Shown piece after piece: positions 6,431 to 8,782 of a stretch of DNA of 8,782 nucleotides (position 1 is the first letter of the stretch; each line of letters opens with the position of its first letter). The stretch is from Anaerolineae bacterium (GTDB taxonomy: Bacteria; Chloroflexota; Anaerolineae; UBA1429), in assembly GCA_016928125.1 (NCBI GenBank), contig JAFGLK010000221.1:1-8782 (forward strand), given 5' to 3'. Both the position numbers and the translations under genes were made by a program. The notes under the pieces were generated by a model. That model was not told the origin of the DNA, searched no databases, and saw nothing but the letters and a program-made list of their open reading frames with translations.

Positions 6431-6827
6431 AGTCCGCGGCGATGGCTGGAATGATCTCCAGGCGCATCACCGCATCATGGCGGTCCAATTCGACGGCCAC
6501 CAAATCGATGCGCCAGGTGACGTTCCTCAAGTCGTGCTGCGCCAGATAGACCTCGGCCAACTGGACCAGACGGCTGACTTTCCTGTCGGTGAGGGCCTCT
6601 TCTGGGAGCCCGGCTACCCGACTACGCCGGGTCTTGACCTCCACAAAGACCCAACAGAGACCATCGCGCGCCACGATATCGATCTCACCGCGGAGGCTAC
6701 CGGCAGGGGTGCGCAGTGCGCAGCGCCAGTTCCATTCAACGATCGCGAATCCGCGTTGCTCCAAGGCACGACGCGCAATCATCTCCCCCAGGTTGCCGAT
6801 GCGCTTACGTCCAACGCGGTCCGCCAT
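6429..6827 (-). CDS. yraN: YraN family (UPF0102) nuclease-fold protein
   Basis: A 132-residue protein of a very widespread, poorly characterised bacterial family related in fold to Holliday-junction resolvases and restriction nucleases. Motifs: GNLGEMIARRALEQRG (11-26) with E15; GEIDIVARDG (47-56) with E48 and D50; VFVEVKTRR (60-68) with E63 and K65, together forming the E/D-ExK nuclease-like site; and the later K83 helix region leading to AEVYLAQH. Its substrate is not established. An ATG at 6851 gives 8 more residues, but the ATG at 6827 is chosen: AGGAG lies 5 bases upstream of it, and the predicted promoter would start transcription near 6853, leaving the longer start with no leader. The stretch between NWRC and GEID is about 10 residues longer than the form I remember. 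First gene of the operon yraN-miaA-FecR/LysM. Confidence 0.9.
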   Translation of the reverse strand: MADRVGRKRIGNLGEMIARRALEQRGFAIVEWNWRCALRTPAGSLRGEIDIVARDGLCWVFVEVKTRRSRVAGLPEEALTDRKVSRLVQLAEVYLAQHDLRNVTWRIDLVAVELDRHDAVMRLEIIPAIAAD

Positions 6828-6832
6828 ACCCT

Positions 6833-6837
6833 CTCCT
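6833..6837 (-). promoter_or_regulatory. Ribosome binding site of yraN
   Basis: The minus strand reads CAGGAGAGGGTATG. AGGAG (6837-6833) stands 5 bases before the ATG at 6827, which fixes this start rather than the in-frame ATG at 6851. Confidence 0.8.
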
Positions 6838-6860
6838 GACGAGACACCCACTCTGCCTAC

Positions 6861-6889
6861 ATCTTAGCCATAGAAGGTGGGGTTGGCAA
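6861..6889 (-). promoter_or_regulatory. Sigma-70-type promoter of the yraN-miaA-FecR/LysM operon
   Basis: On the minus strand a -35 TTGCCA (6889-6884, 5 of 6 consensus) is separated by exactly 17 bases from a -10 TAAGAT (6866-6861, 4 of 6 consensus). Transcription would begin near 6853, giving a leader of about 26 bases containing the yraN ribosome site. The position agrees with the chosen yraN start. Predicted by eye only. Confidence 0.65.
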
Positions 6890-7094
6890 CCGATGAACGA
6901 GGCAAATGAACAAAACGGGTGCCAAGAACTCGTGCGCCACAAAAGCAGAGCAGAACCGGAGACCTCAAGTAGCAGGCACTGGACAGGCCCGAAGCGGGAA
7001 AGGAGGGATCTGCTGAAACGCGGCGGCGTTCGAGACCATCACAGGGGATAGAGGCGGGGCGAGTGCGTCCCCATTTTGCGCAGAGAGGCGGCTC
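6890..7094. other. Intergenic spacer between the LCP gene and the yraN promoter
   Basis: About 205 bases with no coding frame that has a ribosome site and no recognised RNA. The only structure seen is a 5-bp hairpin GAGAG-GCGG-CTCTC at 7083-7096 (plus-strand reading), overlapping the LCP stop. It is not followed by a T tract on the minus strand, so it is a poor terminator candidate. A short CCCG-AAG-CGGG inverted repeat lies near 6990. Whether LCP transcripts end here or run into the yraN operon cannot be told. Confidence 0.5.
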
Positions 7095-8465
7095 TCAGAA
7101 AGAGTGGTCACGCCCCAAGATGACTGTAATGTCTGTGCTGGACTCTGCGCCATTGCCGGAGCGGATGTTGTCGGGCTTGATGTCAAGCTGACCAGCAAGC
7201 GCTGTGATGGTGTAAGGCTTGTCGACATGCACGATCATGGTGGTCTCGGCATGATCGAATCGCTCGGCGTTTTCGTAACGCACGACATTGAAACCCGCCT
7301 GGCGCAATGACTCGGTCATCTGCTCAGCCAGCCCCGTCACCAGGGTGCCATTCTGCAGAGCGATCCGGGCGCCCTCGGCCGCAAGCTGCGACTCTACCAG
7401 GTTCGCATTCGGCTCTGCCGAGGGACTGGGTGCCGGGAAAAGCTCATCGACCAACTGACGCACCTTCTCCCAGTCGGGCACCTCAACCATCCACTTCTCA
7501 GGCGTGATGACCGTGGTCGTCATGTCCCTATCGATCACACCATGACGAATCTTGTCGCGATCGATCTCCTTGACCATCTGAGCCAAAGCGTACATCTCGC
7601 TGAAGGTCAGGTCGGTCTTGATCGTATCGCCGGCCAAATCCAGCATCTTGGGCAGGCTTGACAACGGGATGTCGAGGCTCAAGACCTTGTCGCGGGCTGC
7701 TACGATGAGGGCCTGCTGCCGCGCCATCCGATCCCAGTCGTTGGTTCCATGGCGCGAGCGTGCGAACTGGAGCGCCGTCTTGCCATCCATGTGCTGAACG
7801 CCGGCGGGGATGTCGATGACCATCGTGCCGTAGTTGCTGTCGGGATATTCCTCGTCGTGGATGGGTTTCTCGACGTTGACGGTGACTCCTCCAATGGCGT
7901 CGACCATCCGCTCGAATCCATCGAAATTGACCCGGACATAGTAGTGAACCGGAATGCCCAAAGCATACCACACGGTCTTCTGAGCGAGCGCCGGCCCTCC
8001 CCCCGGGAAGTCATTCGCATCGCCTAGATAGTGGGCCATGTTCAGGCGGCTCTCGCCCATCCCAGGTATGGGCACCCACAGGTCACGGGGGATCGACAAC
8101 ATGGACGCCGATTGGGTCGCCGGATCAAGCGATACAAGGATCATCGTATCGGTGCGCCAGGGGCCAGGGTCATTATCCCGCTGGTCGATGCCCAACAGCA
8201 GAATGTTTACGCGATCCTTCTGGGCTGCGATGTCGGGCAACTCGCTAGCACCGGGGGAATGCCGCACCCGCTTGGGGGGTTCCTCTGCCTCACTGCGGGC
8301 CACCGGAGCGACCACATTCTCGGCAAAAGGCACGGCCGTCTGGGCAACCAGGGCTCGCACGGTTGTGAAGAACAGAAACCCGGAATAGAGGGCGCCAGAT
8401 ATGACAATGACCGCAAGAAAGGAAAGCAGCGCCTTTCTCACAGGATGATAGGTCGCAGTGTGCAT
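7095..8465 (-). CDS. LytR-CpsA-Psr (LCP) family glycopolymer ligase with LytR_C domain
   Basis: A 456-residue membrane protein. LCP enzymes transfer glycopolymers from undecaprenyl-phosphate carriers to peptidoglycan on the outer face of the membrane. There is one transmembrane helix (about 12-34) after a short cytoplasmic start, then a linker, then the LCP domain (86 to about 265). Its conserved residues are visible: NILLLGIDQRD (D94), RTDTMILVSLDP (R104, D106), SIPRDLWV (R127, D128), VDAIGGVTVNV (D189) and QFARSRHG with DWDRMARQQ (R236, R238, D243, R246, R249). A LytR_C domain follows (about 365-452), from GARIALQNGT to DITVILGRD. A frame open to an ATG at 8585 would add 40 residues, but the ATG at 8465 is chosen: it has AAGGA 7 bases upstream, lies just downstream of a clear promoter, and directly precedes the membrane anchor. 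The polymer transferred is unknown. Monocistronic, or at most loosely linked to yraN 268 bases downstream. Confidence 0.93.
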   Translation of the reverse strand: MHTATYHPVRKALLSFLAVIVISGALYSGFLFFTTVRALVAQTAVPFAENVVAPVARSEAEEPPKRVRHSPGASELPDIAAQKDRVNILLLGIDQRDNDPGPWRTDTMILVSLDPATQSASMLSIPRDLWVPIPGMGESRLNMAHYLGDANDFPGGGPALAQKTVWYALGIPVHYYVRVNFDGFERMVDAIGGVTVNVEKPIHDEEYPDSNYGTMVIDIPAGVQHMDGKTALQFARSRHGTNDWDRMARQQALIVAARDKVLSLDIPLSSLPKMLDLAGDTIKTDLTFSEMYALAQMVKEIDRDKIRHGVIDRDMTTTVITPEKWMVEVPDWEKVRQLVDELFPAPSPSAEPNANLVESQLAAEGARIALQNGTLVTGLAEQMTESLRQAGFNVVRYENAERFDHAETTMIVHVDKPYTITALAGQLDIKPDNIRSGNGAESSTDITVILGRDHSF

Positions 8466-8472
8466 CAACGTG

Positions 8473-8477
8473 TCCTT
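8473..8477 (-). promoter_or_regulatory. Ribosome binding site of the LCP gene
   Basis: Minus-strand AAGGA (8477-8473) lies 7 bases before the ATG at 8465 and supports that start over the upstream in-frame ATG at 8585. Confidence 0.75.
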
Positions 8478-8501
8478 GAGTCCGATATCCAAAACGTGGC
8501 A

Positions 8502-8530
8502 ATTATAGCATAGTCGTACGGGAGCACCAA
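8502..8530 (-). promoter_or_regulatory. Promoter of the LCP gene with extended -10
   Basis: On the minus strand a perfect -10 TATAAT (8507-8502) is preceded by TGC, an extended -10 (TGnTATAAT). At 17 bases spacing the best -35 is TTGGTG (8530-8525), which keeps only TTG of the consensus; an extended -10 commonly compensates for a weak -35. Transcription would start near 8495, leaving a leader of about 30 bases. This excludes the longer LCP start at 8585. Confidence 0.75.
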
Positions 8531-8554
8531 AGCACTGGCCCGCAGTCAGTGCTC
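8522..8554. repeat. Inverted repeat overlapping the LCP -35 region (possible operator)
   Basis: AGCACTG (8531-8537) and CAGTGCT (8547-8553) form a perfect 7-base inverted repeat with a 9-base spacer. A further AGCAC (8523-8527), part of GAGCAC, also pairs with GTGCTC (8549-8554) and overlaps the -35 hexamer. Three AGCAC/GTGCT half-sites in 33 bases against a promoter is the layout of a regulator binding site. No regulator is identified, and chance is possible. Confidence 0.4.
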
Positions 8555-8609
8555 GAGAACGCCCCGTCTGCGGCAGCGAGGCCATCCAGGTTCACAATCA
8601 GGCCCCTGC

Positions 8610-8634
8610 GTGCGGCGCCATCTCACAACCGCAC
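8610..8634. repeat. Short inverted repeat upstream of the tRNA-Phe promoter
   Basis: GTGCGG (8610-8615) and CCGCAC (8629-8634) form a 6-base inverted repeat with a 13-base spacer, 18 bases before the tRNA -35 hexamer. It could be a weak terminator or protein site; no T tract follows directly. Low significance in GC-rich DNA. Confidence 0.25.
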
Positions 8635-8652
8635 GGCGAACTGGGATCATTT

Positions 8653-8681
8653 TTGACATTCGCTGGACTTTCTGTTACAAT
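8653..8681 (+). promoter_or_regulatory. Strong sigma-70 promoter of tRNA-Phe
   Basis: A perfect -35 TTGACA (8653-8658), 17 bases, then -10 TACAAT (8676-8681, 5 of 6 consensus). Transcription would start near 8688, about 16 bases before the mature tRNA. This is the closest match to consensus in the window, as expected for a stable RNA gene. Confidence 0.88.
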
Positions 8682-8686
8682 CTTCA

Positions 8687-8700
8687 CGCCTCTAGGGGCG
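8687..8700 (+). other. Small GC-rich hairpin in the tRNA-Phe 5' leader
   Basis: CGCCT and GGGCG-type arms (8687-8691 with 8696-8700, one T-G pair) close over a CTAG loop, right at the predicted transcription start and 3 bases before the mature tRNA. It may simply be a leader stem that keeps the precursor from misfolding before RNase P cleavage. Confidence 0.35.
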
Positions 8701-8703
8701 TGT

Positions 8704-8776
8704 GCCGAGGTAGCTCAGTTGGTAGAGCACTTGACTGAAAATCAAGGTGTCCCCAGTTCAAGTCTGGGCTTCGGCA
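8704..8776 (+). tRNA. tRNA-Phe (anticodon GAA)
   Basis: All parts of a 73-base tRNA fit. Acceptor GCCGAGG (8704-8710) pairs with CTTCGGC (8769-8775, one G-T pair). D arm is GCTC/GAGC with loop AGTTGGTA. The anticodon stem CTTGA/TCAAG holds loop CTGAAAA (8735-8741), giving anticodon GAA at 8737-8739. A 5-base variable loop is followed by T arm CCCAG-TTCAAGT-CTGGG, then discriminator A8776. It decodes UUU and UUC as phenylalanine. The 3' CCA is not encoded: the genome reads CCT after the discriminator, so a CCA-adding enzyme is needed. A36, A37 and A38 are all A, the signature MiaA needs. Confidence 0.97.
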
Positions 8777-8782
8777 CCTGGC

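Noticed and set aside
6828..6851. Eight-residue longer YraN from an ATG at 6851
   Set aside because: The ATG lies at the predicted transcription start, leaving no leader, whereas AGGAG is ideally placed for the ATG at 6827.
6890..7094. Possible small gene behind AAAGGAGGG near 7000 on the plus strand
   Set aside because: No ATG, GTG or TTG start stands at a suitable distance, and the following frame shows no coding character.
7083..7096. Hairpin GAGAG-loop-CTCTC at the LCP stop as a rho-independent terminator
   Set aside because: Only 5 bp, overlaps the stop codon, and no T tract follows on the minus strand.
8031..8513. Plus-strand open frame of 160 codons opposite the LCP gene
   Set aside because: The minus-strand frame carries unmistakable LCP motifs and its own promoter and ribosome site; the plus frame has none.
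8466..8585. 40-residue N-terminal extension of the LCP protein from an ATG at 8585
   Set aside because: It would lie upstream of the predicted transcription start (near 8495), has no ribosome site, and precedes the natural start just before the membrane anchor.
1..8782. CRISPR array, insertion sequence, integrase, phage genes or toxin-antitoxin pair
   Set aside because: No regularly spaced repeats, transposase-like or integrase-like motifs or paired small genes were seen; the tRNA at the right edge has no attachment-site-like repeat inside the window.

Overview
The window looks like ordinary chromosome from a GC-rich bacterium, most likely a member of the Chloroflexota (Anaerolineae/Caldilineae-like). 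This placement is an inference. It rests on a very large secreted multidomain wall hydrolase with Pro/Thr linkers and a short C-terminal LPLIL-type tail, on a FecR+LysM membrane protein, and on an LCP protein with a LytR_C domain. All six complete protein-coding genes are intact, and nothing looks like a mobile element, prophage or CRISPR array.

Layout. On the plus strand, from 1 to 4514: the last 28 codons of an unidentified gene, then endonuclease V (nfi), then a 1246-residue secreted peptidoglycan hydrolase whose start overlaps the nfi stop as ATGA. This group meets, tail to tail with only 9 bases between, a minus-strand operon (6827 down to 4524). That operon encodes a YraN-family nuclease-like protein, the tRNA dimethylallyltransferase MiaA, and a membrane-anchored FecR/LysM protein. 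A sigma-70-type promoter can be read just upstream of yraN. Further right, also on the minus strand, is a separately promoted LytR-CpsA-Psr (LCP) ligase. Facing away from it on the plus strand, at the window edge, is a tRNA-Phe(GAA) gene with a near-consensus promoter.

How the genes relate. Three of the proteins are predicted to act at the cell wall: the large hydrolase cuts peptidoglycan, the FecR/LysM protein probably binds it from a membrane anchor, and the LCP protein attaches glycopolymers to it. The standout is the large hydrolase. It carries both a SpoIID lytic-transglycosylase domain, whose known relatives cut glycan stripped of stem peptides, and a PGRP/Amidase_2 domain, the class of enzyme that removes stem peptides. 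The two steps that SpoIIP and SpoIID perform as separate proteins in endospore formers may therefore be joined in one chain. MiaA and tRNA-Phe are also linked: tRNA-Phe reads UUY codons and carries the A36-A37-A38 signature that MiaA recognises.

Three start sites were reassigned or set from sequence signals. YraN starts at 6827, not 6851. The LCP protein starts at 8465, not 8585. The FecR/LysM protein uses a GTG start behind a perfect AGGAGG.
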